DNA of 64,000 nucleotides from Rhodanobacter sp. MP7CTX1 (GTDB lineage: Bacteria; Pseudomonadota; Gammaproteobacteria; Xanthomonadales; Rhodanobacteraceae): positions 248,001 through 312,000 of the forward strand of contig NZ_JACHCN010000002.1 in assembly GCF_014205795.1 (NCBI RefSeq), in the 5' to 3' direction. Numbering within the stretch: position 1 is the stretch's first letter; each line of letters opens with the position of its first letter. A program made the translations under genes and the position numbers. Positions 10,204-17,331 of the stretch are shown one piece after another. The notes beneath the pieces were generated by a model, which saw only the letters and a program-made list of their open reading frames with translations, searched no databases and was not told the origin of the DNA.

Positions 10204-10954
10204 CTACACCATCACGCGCTGGACTCATGCATCAACTATGGTCGGAAGCAGCAAGGATGATGCTATCGAAATTATCGTCAACAATCGTGCCGCCACAAGG
10301 CAGGCGATCATTGATGCGCTGACCCTGAAGCACTTTAAGATCAAAACGCGCTCGGCCTGGAAGGCAAAGGAACCGGCAACAAGCCCAGGAAAGGACTGGG
10401 ACTACACGGCAATAGCCATCCATCACGCCGGTAACAGTTTCAGCTGCGCCGCTGATGGCGCCGACGAAATGCGGAAAGCCGAAGCGATCGACTTGGCCAA
10501 ATTTGGACAGGTCAGCTATCACTATGCAATTGACTGCCAAGGCACAATCTATGAAGCGCTGGACATTCGTTACAAAGGGCGGCACATCAAAGATGGCAAC
10601 GCTGGCGTCATTGGTATTGTGTTTCTCGCAGATTTTAGTACACGCGGCGAAGCCGAAAAGTATGGTCCTGGAGTGTGGAACACCACCAAAGAGGAAGGCG
10701 TAAAACGTGGAATTTCGGAAGGGCTTGGCGTGCTAAAAGATGAATTTGCGGTCAACCACGATGAGCCTAGCGAGCGCCAACTAGAAGCGGCATCAGCCCT
10801 GACCAAGACGTTGACGGACTTTTTCAATATTAGCACCCTTGGCGGTCATCGCGAATTTGCTAAGGCTCTAATGACTAGCCGCGCCTGCCCAGGAGTATAT
10901 GGAATGATCATAGCTGGCATGCTGCGAAGGGAACTTGAGTTGGCCGCCCCATGA
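10196..10954 (+). CDS. N-acetylmuramoyl-L-alanine amidase-like T6SS effector
   Basis: Predicted zinc amidase of the Amidase_2/PGRP fold, which cuts the bond between MurNAc and the stem peptide. Start ATG 10196 has CAGGAG seven bases upstream; 252 residues, no signal peptide. An unassigned N-terminal ~60 residues precede the catalytic domain. Candidate ligands are His76/His77 (AIAIHHAGNSF), His218 (LGGHREF) and Cys231 (RACPG), the T7-lysozyme-type spacing. The internal block SYHYAIDCQGTIYEALD is typical of the fold. Lack of a signal peptide together with coupling to a PAAR gene points to delivery by type VI secretion rather than housekeeping wall turnover. The stop overlaps the next start as ATGA. 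Confidence 0.75.
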   Translation: MTDYTITRWTHASTMVGSSKDDAIEIIVNNRAATRQAIIDALTLKHFKIKTRSAWKAKEPATSPGKDWDYTAIAIHHAGNSFSCAADGADEMRKAEAIDLAKFGQVSYHYAIDCQGTIYEALDIRYKGRHIKDGNAGVIGIVFLADFSTRGEAEKYGPGVWNTTKEEGVKRGISEGLGVLKDEFAVNHDEPSERQLEAASALTKTLTDFFNISTLGGHREFAKALMTSRACPGVYGMIIAGMLRRELELAAP

Positions 10955-11364
10955 AACGGATAGTCATCCTCACATCCGTCACGCTAAGTGCAGTAGTCTT
11001 TTGGGCATTTGTCGGTGCCGAGCGCGTAGTTGGCGACCATGAGGAGGGAGTAAGTTGGCCCCTGTTTGTGAAGCATGAACCGACGTTTCAGTTTCATTTC
11101 CACAACCCCGCTCAACGCGTGCTTGACATCGACCCGTTCGATGAACTTTCACCCACCGAGCAAGCGAATTTTCATGAATTTTGCAAAATACGTTATGGCA
11201 AGGTTTCTATTCGGCAGTGTTACACGCAGACGTGTGGAAGGAGGCTGGATGAAGATATTCCGCCTTCAGGAAATGGATCTTGGAAACCACAGGGCGCCTG
11301 CTGGGAATATTCATCCGCCCCTTGGGGCAACCTGCCATGGCCGGCTTCATCGCCGAGCAATTGA
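10951..11364 (+). CDS. Membrane-anchored immunity-like protein, copy 1 (probably truncated by nonsense codon)
   Basis: Not recognised as a named family. The ATG overlaps the amidase stop by 4 bp. The 137-residue product has one N-terminal membrane segment (about residues 5-22) and then a soluble, presumably periplasmic part with DHEEGVSWPL, KHEPTFQFHF and FHEFCKIRYG blocks. A homologous copy lies at 11630-11929. The TGA at 11362-11364 is followed in the same frame by 33 more protein-like codons (GYVADRVLDAYERG region) up to the stop at 11464-11466, so the gene looks interrupted by a single nonsense change. Position directly after the effector suggests an immunity or accessory role (inference). 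Confidence 0.55.
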   Translation: MKRIVILTSVTLSAVVFWAFVGAERVVGDHEEGVSWPLFVKHEPTFQFHFHNPAQRVLDIDPFDELSPTEQANFHEFCKIRYGKVSIRQCYTQTCGRRLDEDIPPSGNGSWKPQGACWEYSSAPWGNLPWPASSPSN

Positions 11365-11452
11365 GAAGCGAACTCACTTTACGGCTACGTAGCGGATCGC
11401 GTCCTTGACGCCTACGAACGCGGCGTTACTCAACAAGAGGACCTGCCAAAAT

Positions 11453-11633
11453 TCTGGCGGATATGAATACACCGAAGCGGATATCCAGTGGACAGCGAGC
11501 AAGCTCTTCGATATTGACTCATGGTCCTCTGACAGCTCGCATCTTGTTCTACGCCAAGAAGCGCGATTGTCTGGGTATCAACATGATCATTACTCAGCAG
11601 CTGAGAAGAGAGCTGAAGTTGGCCGCTCCATGA
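11453..11633 (+). pseudogene. Chimeric remnant: immunity-gene fragment fused to amidase 3' stub
   Basis: From about 11453 the translation GGYEYTEADIQWTASK aligns with DGYEYSRAELQLTARK of the intact gene at 12109-12525, but it lacks that gene's start and signal peptide. Compared with the intact gene it has lost 5 bases near 11543, which shifts the frame. In the shifted frame it reads ILFYAKKRDCLGIN and then MIITQQLRRELKLAAP, stopping at 11633. That end matches the amidase C-terminus MIIAGMLRRELELAAP at 10903-10954, including the ATGA overlap with the following gene. It is a relic of a duplicated effector-immunity unit. Confidence 0.75.
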
Positions 11634-11929
11634 AATGGATAAAACGAGGTTTTCTGGCAGTCGCTATTTTCCTCCTTTTTCGGGCGTTCGTGGGTTCTGA
11701 ATATGTCGCGAACGACCATGAAATTGGTTCGGATTGGGAGCCGCTCCTAAAACATCGACCAACCTTTAGATATGAATTTCGTAATCCAGCAGAACGAAAC
11801 CTCGAACTGGTTCCTTTCGATAAGCTATTGCCGGATGAACAGATGCAACTTCGGGACTATTGCGAAATACGCTTTGGTCTGAAGAACATTCCTCAGTGTT
11901 GTGTGCGAATGGATGCCCAGATGATATGA
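11630..11929 (+). pseudogene. Membrane-anchored immunity-like protein, copy 2 (3' damaged)
   Basis: Paralogue of 10951-11364. MKWIK plus a membrane segment is followed by FVGSEYVANDHEIGS, KHRPTFRYEF, RNPAERNLEL and DYCEIRFG, aligning without gaps to copy 1 over ~90 residues at roughly 40% identity. It stops at TGA 11927-11929. The same frame then stays open to 12112 and ends in the protein-like segment PYVEYSEFLASYKAAGG, whose TGA overlaps the GTG of the next gene. A 3' frameshift or nonsense change is the simplest reading. The start at 11630 overlaps the amidase stub exactly as copy 1 overlaps the real amidase. Confidence 0.55.
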
Positions 11930-12108
11930 GTCAGCGAAACTAGCCGATCCAAAACGGGGAAACACTTTCCCAGGACCTCATCTCAGCCGGCGATCAAGTG
12001 GGCGGCGGTTCCCGAAGGGCCAGGCTTGGCGAATCACTATCCACCGCAACCGTATGTCGAGTATTCAGAATTTTTGGCGAGCTACAAAGCTGCCGGAGGG
12101 ACAGGCCA

Positions 12109-12525
12109 GTGAAAGCATCGATCCTCGCGGTAGCCACGCTGTGGTGTTGCATTGGGGCCGGGATGGCGTTCGCGGACGGAGCGCCGACCACGAACCACAA
12201 GCGCGGACCGGCTGGCATCGCCGTCGGCGAGTCCTTGGTCGCGGCACGGAACAAGCTTGTCAAACAAGGATGGAGACCGACGCGGATGCATGCGACCGAT
12301 GGATATGAATACAGCAGAGCAGAGCTACAGCTGACAGCGCGCAAGTTCATCGAGGTCGACTCATGCTCATCTGACAGCTCGCGCTGCATCTTGTTCTACG
12401 CGAAGAACGGCGTTTGTCTGCGTGTCGACACGATCGGGGAGAAGCTGAATGACATGACGGTCACGAGATGGGCCGTCGAGTGTCCGGGCGCTCCCCCAAA
12501 GCCAAGTAGGGCCGCCGCGGAATAA
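12109..12525 (+). CDS. Small periplasmic protein, candidate amidase immunity protein
   Basis: 138 residues from GTG 12109, with GGAGGG eight bases upstream. A clear Sec signal peptide (about residues 1-22, ending near AFADG) predicts a periplasmic location. That fits protection against a peptidoglycan amidase. Four Cys in the mature part (SCSSDSSRC, GVCLRV, AVECPG) may form disulfides. No named family was recognised; the ending PKPSRAAAE is low-complexity. It is the only full-length copy of a family whose fragment lies at 11453-11575. It closes the cassette and is followed by a hairpin. Confidence 0.6.
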   Translation: MKASILAVATLWCCIGAGMAFADGAPTTNHKRGPAGIAVGESLVAARNKLVKQGWRPTRMHATDGYEYSRAELQLTARKFIEVDSCSSDSSRCILFYAKNGVCLRVDTIGEKLNDMTVTRWAVECPGAPPKPSRAAAE

Positions 12526-12556
12526 CGACCGACAAACAGCCGTCGCTGTAGATAAC

Positions 12557-12590
12557 GGGCTTCGACCCGCTTGTCGCGGGTGGGAAGCCC
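12557..12590. terminator. Hairpin between convergent genes
   Basis: A two-part stem: GGGCTTC (12557-12563) with GAAGCCC (12584-12590), and ACCCGC (12565-12570) with GCGGGT (12576-12581). It sits between the end of the cassette (12525) and the end of the permease (12593). There is no T run, so its efficiency is uncertain. Confidence 0.5.
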
Positions 12591-12592
12591 CG

Positions 12593-13825
12593 TCACAGCG
12601 ATCGTGTCGCCTCAACCGGCGGCACGGCGGCTGCCCGACGCGCCGGGCCGAGCACCGCCAGTTGACCGAGTAGCCAAAGCAGTACGGCACCAAGCAGCAG
12701 CACGGTCAATGGCATCCGCGGCAATTCCCAGTACGTCATCAGCGTCAGATTAGCCGCCACGCCAAGTAACACTCCGACCGCGATGCCACCGCCGACGATC
12801 AGGAAATTCTCGGTCTGGAAGTAGCGCAGGATGTCTCGACGGGTGGCGCCCAACGCACGTCGGACGCCGATTTGCCTGCGCCGCTGGCTGACCCAGAAAC
12901 TGCTGAGGCCGACGATGCCGCCGGCGGTCGCCAGCAGCAACATGAGGCAGACCACGCCCATCATGATCGCCACGCCACGATCGCCTGCATAACTTTGAAC
13001 GCGAGCCTGGGTCAGCGCGATCATGCCGCCGTCGGGGTTGATCACACGCGAACGGTTCAGCGCCAGCAACGCCTTCGGTGCCGCGCGCATCACCGCCTCA
13101 AACTGGCCGGATTGTGCGCGCACCAGATAGTCGCTGTGGGACGGATCGTCCAGGTAGGCGGGCACCAGGATCTGATCGTCGTCAATCGAGCGTGTGGTGC
13201 TGCCCGCGTACGGCCCTTGCAAGCGATCGACGATGCCGATGACGGTGGTGGGGCCGCCCGTCAGATAAACCGTCCGGCCCAGCGCCGAGCCGCCCGGGAA
13301 GAGTTTCTGTGCCAGATCACGCGTGATGATGACCACCGCCGGAGACGCGGTGTCGTACAGGCCGATACGGCCGATCTCGTCGGCGTGAAAGTTGCGGCCT
13401 GCAATCAGCGTGATGCCGAAGGTCGCCAAGGCGTGCTCATCGGCAAAATAAATGACCGCCAACTGATGCCGCGGCTTGTCCGGCTGCCACTTGATGGATT
13501 CCAGCCAACCCCAGCCACCTCCCAGCGGATAAGCCTCGCTGGCGAAAGCGTCACGCACACCTGGCAGGTTGCGCAGTGTGGCCAGGTCGGCACGCATCTG
13601 CGCGTCGACCTGCGCAGCATCCAGCTTTCCCACCCACTCATTCTTGATGACGAACAGGTGCGCCTCGTCTACTCCGGTCGGACGCGACAGATGCACGATC
13701 CGGGTTTGCACGATGAAGAGCGCGTTGCTGACGACGGCCAGCGTCAGCGCGATCTGCAACACGATGAGTATCGTGGCCGCCTTGTGCCGACGCAGCGCTG
13801 CGAGGATCGGCCGGATCTGCATCAT
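12593..13825 (-). CDS. MacB/FtsX-type ABC transporter permease
   Basis: Integral membrane permease with the MacB periplasmic core domain plus FtsX domain. The start is taken at ATG 13825 (MMQIRPILAALRRHK), the usual family start; ATG 13822 and an upstream TTG are alternatives. About 410 residues. One membrane segment at ~20-40, a large extracytoplasmic domain to ~270, then three C-terminal membrane segments. The FtsX signature RRQIGVRRALGATRRDILRYF lies between them. It is 25 bp downstream of a second permease of the same type. No ATP-binding subunit or membrane-fusion protein is in the window, so substrate and partner are unknown. Confidence 0.85.
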   Translation of the reverse strand: MMQIRPILAALRRHKAATILIVLQIALTLAVVSNALFIVQTRIVHLSRPTGVDEAHLFVIKNEWVGKLDAAQVDAQMRADLATLRNLPGVRDAFASEAYPLGGGWGWLESIKWQPDKPRHQLAVIYFADEHALATFGITLIAGRNFHADEIGRIGLYDTASPAVVIITRDLAQKLFPGGSALGRTVYLTGGPTTVIGIVDRLQGPYAGSTTRSIDDDQILVPAYLDDPSHSDYLVRAQSGQFEAVMRAAPKALLALNRSRVINPDGGMIALTQARVQSYAGDRGVAIMMGVVCLMLLLATAGGIVGLSSFWVSQRRRQIGVRRALGATRRDILRYFQTENFLIVGGGIAVGVLLGVAANLTLMTYWELPRMPLTVLLLGAVLLWLLGQLAVLGPARRAAAVPPVEATRSL

Positions 13826-13850
13826 GTCGCCGCGCCAGTTCAATGCAGGA

Positions 13851-15176
13851 TCATCCGTTGGATTTCAGTTGCCAGGCAGGCTGTACCTGCGCCGCCCGCC
13901 AGGTGGGATAGAAAGCGGCGATGACGGTGGCGGCGATCGCGACCAGCAAGGTCACCAGCATCAGCGATCCGTCCAGCCGAGCCAGCTCGGCGATCTGCGG
14001 CTCAAACACCAGACCGACGCCTTTCATGCCCACGCACGTCAGTGCCAATCCAAGCGCGCCACCGGCCACGCCGATGGTCGCCGCCTCGATCAGAAACTGC
14101 TGATAGATCGCCCGGCGAGACGCGCCCAATGCCCGTCGCACGCCGATCTCCGGCGCGCGACTCATGAACCGAGCTAACAGCAAACCCACCGCGTTGACCT
14201 GACAGATGAGTAGAAAGCTGAAAGAGACAATCAACGAAAGCTTCGATGCCTTCGGCACCACACGCTCGAGATCGAGCCACTGAACGACGTTGCGCAGGCG
14301 CACATTGGCAGGCCAGCCTAAACGGCCCAGACGTTGCTGCTCGGCGGCGTAATTGCTCAGGTACTGACGATAGTGTTCGGCGTCCGTTGGTGTAGGTAGT
14401 TCCACCCAGGCGGCGATCCATCCGCATTCGCCACGCAGGAAGGCATCCCAGCCCGCACTCGCGGGATTGCTCCCATCGCCACTGCAAACGATGCTGCCGC
14501 TGGTACTTTTCTGCAGATCGACTGCGCGACTGAACGGAATATAGATCTGGCCAGGATTGCTGAAGGGATAGCCGGAGCTGCTCACATCAAAGAATCGCGG
14601 GCGCGGGTTCCAGTCTCCAAGCACGCCGACGATGCGATAGCTGTGGGTATCCAGGGCGATCTCCCGGCCCACGCTGTTGGCACCACCAAAAAGTTGCTGG
14701 TTGAGCGCGTCGCTGATGACCACCACGGAGGTGCGCTGGTCGTCGTCGACCGTGCTCCAGCCGCTGCCATAACGAAACGGCACATCGAACATCGCGAAGA
14801 AATCGCTGCTGACGGCATCGCCCGGCAGTGAAAACGGCTGCCGTTGTTGCTGGTCTGGCACGACCGACAATCTGATCGCGTAGAGCAGCGACTGGCGACG
14901 TGCCTGGTGCGCATGCAAAAGCGCCGTGGCGTCCGTGTAGTCGAGTAAGTCGGGTGGCTTGCCATGATCGTTGTGCGCGGGACCGAAATTGTCGATCTGT
15001 GGCACAAACAACTTGCTGGATTTCCACGGTATCGGATCAGCCGCCGTGGCCCTGAAAACCGCCCAGGTGACCATGCAGGTGGCGACACCGCAACCCATCA
15101 GCACGACGATCAGGGCGGTCAATGCCTTGCTGCGGCGAAAGCTGCGCACGGCCAGACTGAAATAGTAGCCAGGCAT
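13851..15176 (-). CDS. MacB/FtsX-type ABC transporter permease
   Basis: Second permease of the pair, 441 residues from ATG 15176 (MPGYYFSLAVRSFRRSK), the typical family start. The frame is open to ATG 15251, which would overlap the preceding gene by 26 bp; AGGAGG lies 16 bases before 15176, so the start is not settled. An N-terminal membrane segment, a MacB-like periplasmic domain and a C-terminal FtsX domain (SRAPEIGVRRALGASRRAIY) with three membrane segments. It is only distantly similar to its partner; the two probably form a heterodimer with an ATPase encoded elsewhere (inference). Confidence 0.83.
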   Translation of the reverse strand: MPGYYFSLAVRSFRRSKALTALIVVLMGCGVATCMVTWAVFRATAADPIPWKSSKLFVPQIDNFGPAHNDHGKPPDLLDYTDATALLHAHQARRQSLLYAIRLSVVPDQQQRQPFSLPGDAVSSDFFAMFDVPFRYGSGWSTVDDDQRTSVVVISDALNQQLFGGANSVGREIALDTHSYRIVGVLGDWNPRPRFFDVSSSGYPFSNPGQIYIPFSRAVDLQKSTSGSIVCSGDGSNPASAGWDAFLRGECGWIAAWVELPTPTDAEHYRQYLSNYAAEQQRLGRLGWPANVRLRNVVQWLDLERVVPKASKLSLIVSFSFLLICQVNAVGLLLARFMSRAPEIGVRRALGASRRAIYQQFLIEAATIGVAGGALGLALTCVGMKGVGLVFEPQIAELARLDGSLMLVTLLVAIAATVIAAFYPTWRAAQVQPAWQLKSNG

Positions 15177-15225
15177 GCCGCGCGCCGTGAATCCTCCTGC
15201 CTGCACGGGTAGTTCGGCGACCGGA

Positions 15226-16788
15226 TTACCCCCCATTTCCGGCCGCCCCAAGCGCCTTGCGCAAGGTGCGCAACAGCACCGGGGTGCTTACCGGTTTATC
15301 CACCACGTAGAGGTGCTCCAGTGGCGGCAGACCGTGCAGATCCGGCGGCGCGTCGGAACGGGCCAGCAGGATCACGGCGCCGGTGTAACCACGATCGAGT
15401 AGCGCGGCCACCGTGCGCACACCGGTCAACAGGTTCATGTCCGCATCCAGCACGACCAGTTCCGGCAAACCGCAGGCCTCGATCCACTGCAACGCAGCGG
15501 TACCGCTCTGGCTGGCGTGCGCCTGATAACCGTAGGCCCCCAGCGTGTCAGCCAACAGGGACAGTTGGGCCGCCTCCTCCACCACGACCAGGACGACCTC
15601 GGCCATGCCTTCGAGGCGATCCAGGTCATCCGCCTGCTCGATGTCGGCAATCAATTCCTCGAGCGGGAAATAGAGGTCGAAGCGGGTGCCACGACCCGGC
15701 GCACTGTCCACGCGCATCACGCCCCCATGGCTGCTGACGATGCGCTTGCACGACACCAGGCCCAACCCGGTGCCGGTCTCCTTGGTAGTGAAGAACGGCT
15801 CGAACATGCGCCCAAGCACCGCCTGATCCATGCCCGGACCAGTGTCGATCACGCTCATGCGCAGATAGCGACACTGCCGTGATTGCTCCTCCGCCATGAA
15901 GAAGTCCTGCGGCAGTTCGGCCTGCGTGGCCTCGATGCGCAAGTTGCCACCATCGGGCATCGCCTGGATCGCATTCAGGCACAGATTGAGCAGGCACTGC
16001 TGCAGTTCGGTGTGGTTGCCTTCGAACCACAACTCCGGATCATCGATGACCAATTCCATGGCGACCGTGCGTGGAATGCTGCCCTGCATGAGCAGTCCGA
16101 GCGCGTTGAGCAGCGCGCCGAGGCGCACCTGCTCTGCACGCTTCGCGCCGCGCGCGAACGACAACATCGACTGCACCATGTCCAGACCACGCTTGCCGCA
16201 ATCGCGCACCAGTTTGCCCAGTCGCGCCAGGCGCGGGTCGTCCTGGTAATCCTGCAGACTGTCGCCGGCCAGCAGCAACGGTTGCAGCAGGTTGCGCAGA
16301 TCGTGGCTGAGGCCACCCGCGAGCATCGCGAGACTCTCGAAGCGTTGTGCGCGGATCAGCTCGCCCTCGGCACGGCGGCGGGCACGGCGTGCCTCCGCCT
16401 CGGCCAGCGCACGACGCACCGCGCTGGCCAGTCGGGCCGGATTCTGCTTGAGGATGTAATCGGTGGCGCCGTTGCGCAGCGCCGCGATCGCCGCCTCTTC
16501 GCCAAGCGTGGCGGAGACGAAGATGAAGGGTAGATCTTCATCATGCTCACGCAGTAACTCGAGAGCTCGCTGACCGGAAAAGCCGGGCATGCTGAGATCG
16601 GACAGCACGATATGCGGTTCGAACTCGCTCAGCGCGGCGACATAGCGCGCTTCATCGTCGACCCGTTGTACTTCGTACTCGATGCCGTCGCTGTCGAGCT
16701 CTGTCAGCATCAGCTCGGCATCGAGTTCGCTATCCTCGACCTGCAGCACACGAATGGTTGATGTTGGCTGAAACTGCCTGTTTGGCAT
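15226..16788 (-). CDS. Hybrid receiver-histidine kinase-receiver protein
   Basis: Soluble hybrid signalling protein, 520 residues from ATG 16788 with a G-rich Shine-Dalgarno. Order: receiver domain (residues ~12-130, phospho-acceptor Asp64 in VLSDLSMPGFSG), HisKA with His162 (GGLSHDLRNLLQPLL), HATPase with GPGMDQAVLGRMFEPFF and GTGLGLVSCKR boxes (~250-390), then a second receiver (LVVLDADMNLLTG, ~410-515). No membrane segment or DNA-binding domain. A receiver at each end suggests a phosphorelay role with the kinase and receiver encoded just upstream. Confidence 0.88.
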   Translation of the reverse strand: MPNRQFQPTSTIRVLQVEDSELDAELMLTELDSDGIEYEVQRVDDEARYVAALSEFEPHIVLSDLSMPGFSGQRALELLREHDEDLPFIFVSATLGEEAAIAALRNGATDYILKQNPARLASAVRRALAEAEARRARRRAEGELIRAQRFESLAMLAGGLSHDLRNLLQPLLLAGDSLQDYQDDPRLARLGKLVRDCGKRGLDMVQSMLSFARGAKRAEQVRLGALLNALGLLMQGSIPRTVAMELVIDDPELWFEGNHTELQQCLLNLCLNAIQAMPDGGNLRIEATQAELPQDFFMAEEQSRQCRYLRMSVIDTGPGMDQAVLGRMFEPFFTTKETGTGLGLVSCKRIVSSHGGVMRVDSAPGRGTRFDLYFPLEELIADIEQADDLDRLEGMAEVVLVVVEEAAQLSLLADTLGAYGYQAHASQSGTAALQWIEACGLPELVVLDADMNLLTGVRTVAALLDRGYTGAVILLARSDAPPDLHGLPPLEHLYVVDKPVSTPVLLRTLRKALGAAGNGG

Positions 16789-16875
16789 GTCGGTCCCCCC
16801 CTGCTGCTCTTGCTTTTCCCGCACTTGCGCACTTGTTGCAAGCCGCGCGGCGCGGCCCGGCAACTTTGCGCCCGA

Positions 16876-17322
16876 TCAACCCTGCTCAGGCGCTTGATTG
16901 AGTACCGCCCAGAACTGTCCCAGCGTGCGTACGGCTTCGAAAAACTGGTCCACATCGACCGGCTTGATCACATAGGCATTTGCGCCAAGATCCCAACTGC
17001 GCGCCAGATCGCTCTCTTCGCGCGAGGACGACAGGATCACCACCGGAATCCGTCGCAGCCGCTCATCGGCACGCATCTTGGTCAACACCTCGAACCCGTT
17101 CATGCGCGGCATCTTGATGTCCAGCAGCACCACCGCCGGATCGCCCGACTCGCGTCCCTCCCACGCACCGCGCGAATAAAGATAGTCCAGACAGTCCACC
17201 CCGTCTTCTACATGCACCACCGGGTTCGCCAGATGGGCGTCGCTCAGTGCGTCCATGGCCATTTCGGCGTCCGCCGGGCTGTCTTCGGCCAGCAGGATAG
17301 TGCGCAGCACTCGCTTGTTCAT
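16876..17322 (-). CDS. Single-domain response regulator, Rcp1 type
   Basis: 148-residue stand-alone receiver. Acidic pocket AEDSPAD, phospho-acceptor Asp68 (VVLLDIKMPRMNGFEV), switch Ser in VVILSSSREESD, and Lys in YVIKPVD. The insertion before the acceptor Asp (YLYSRGAWEGRES) and the IKPVDVDQFFEAV ending are typical of Rcp1-like receivers that pair with phytochrome-type kinases. It lies 9 bp after the sensor kinase and 87 bp before the hybrid protein, so probably one operon. Confidence 0.88.
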   Translation of the reverse strand: MNKRVLRTILLAEDSPADAEMAMDALSDAHLANPVVHVEDGVDCLDYLYSRGAWEGRESGDPAVVLLDIKMPRMNGFEVLTKMRADERLRRIPVVILSSSREESDLARSWDLGANAYVIKPVDVDQFFEAVRTLGQFWAVLNQAPEQG

Positions 17323-17331
17323 GGTCCAGCC

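Noticed and set aside
11362..11364. TGA as a selenocysteine codon in the immunity-like gene
   Set aside because: No SECIS-like hairpin is evident just downstream and the neighbouring copies are plainly decaying, so a nonsense mutation is simpler.
12557..12590. Attachment site or tRNA end flanking the type VI cassette
   Set aside because: No tRNA gene and no matching direct repeat was found on the left side (9185-9585). The structure reads as a simple hairpin.
12872..13924. 350-codon plus-strand frame opposite the ABC permease
   Set aside because: Antisense shadow of the permease gene, without any recognisable motif.
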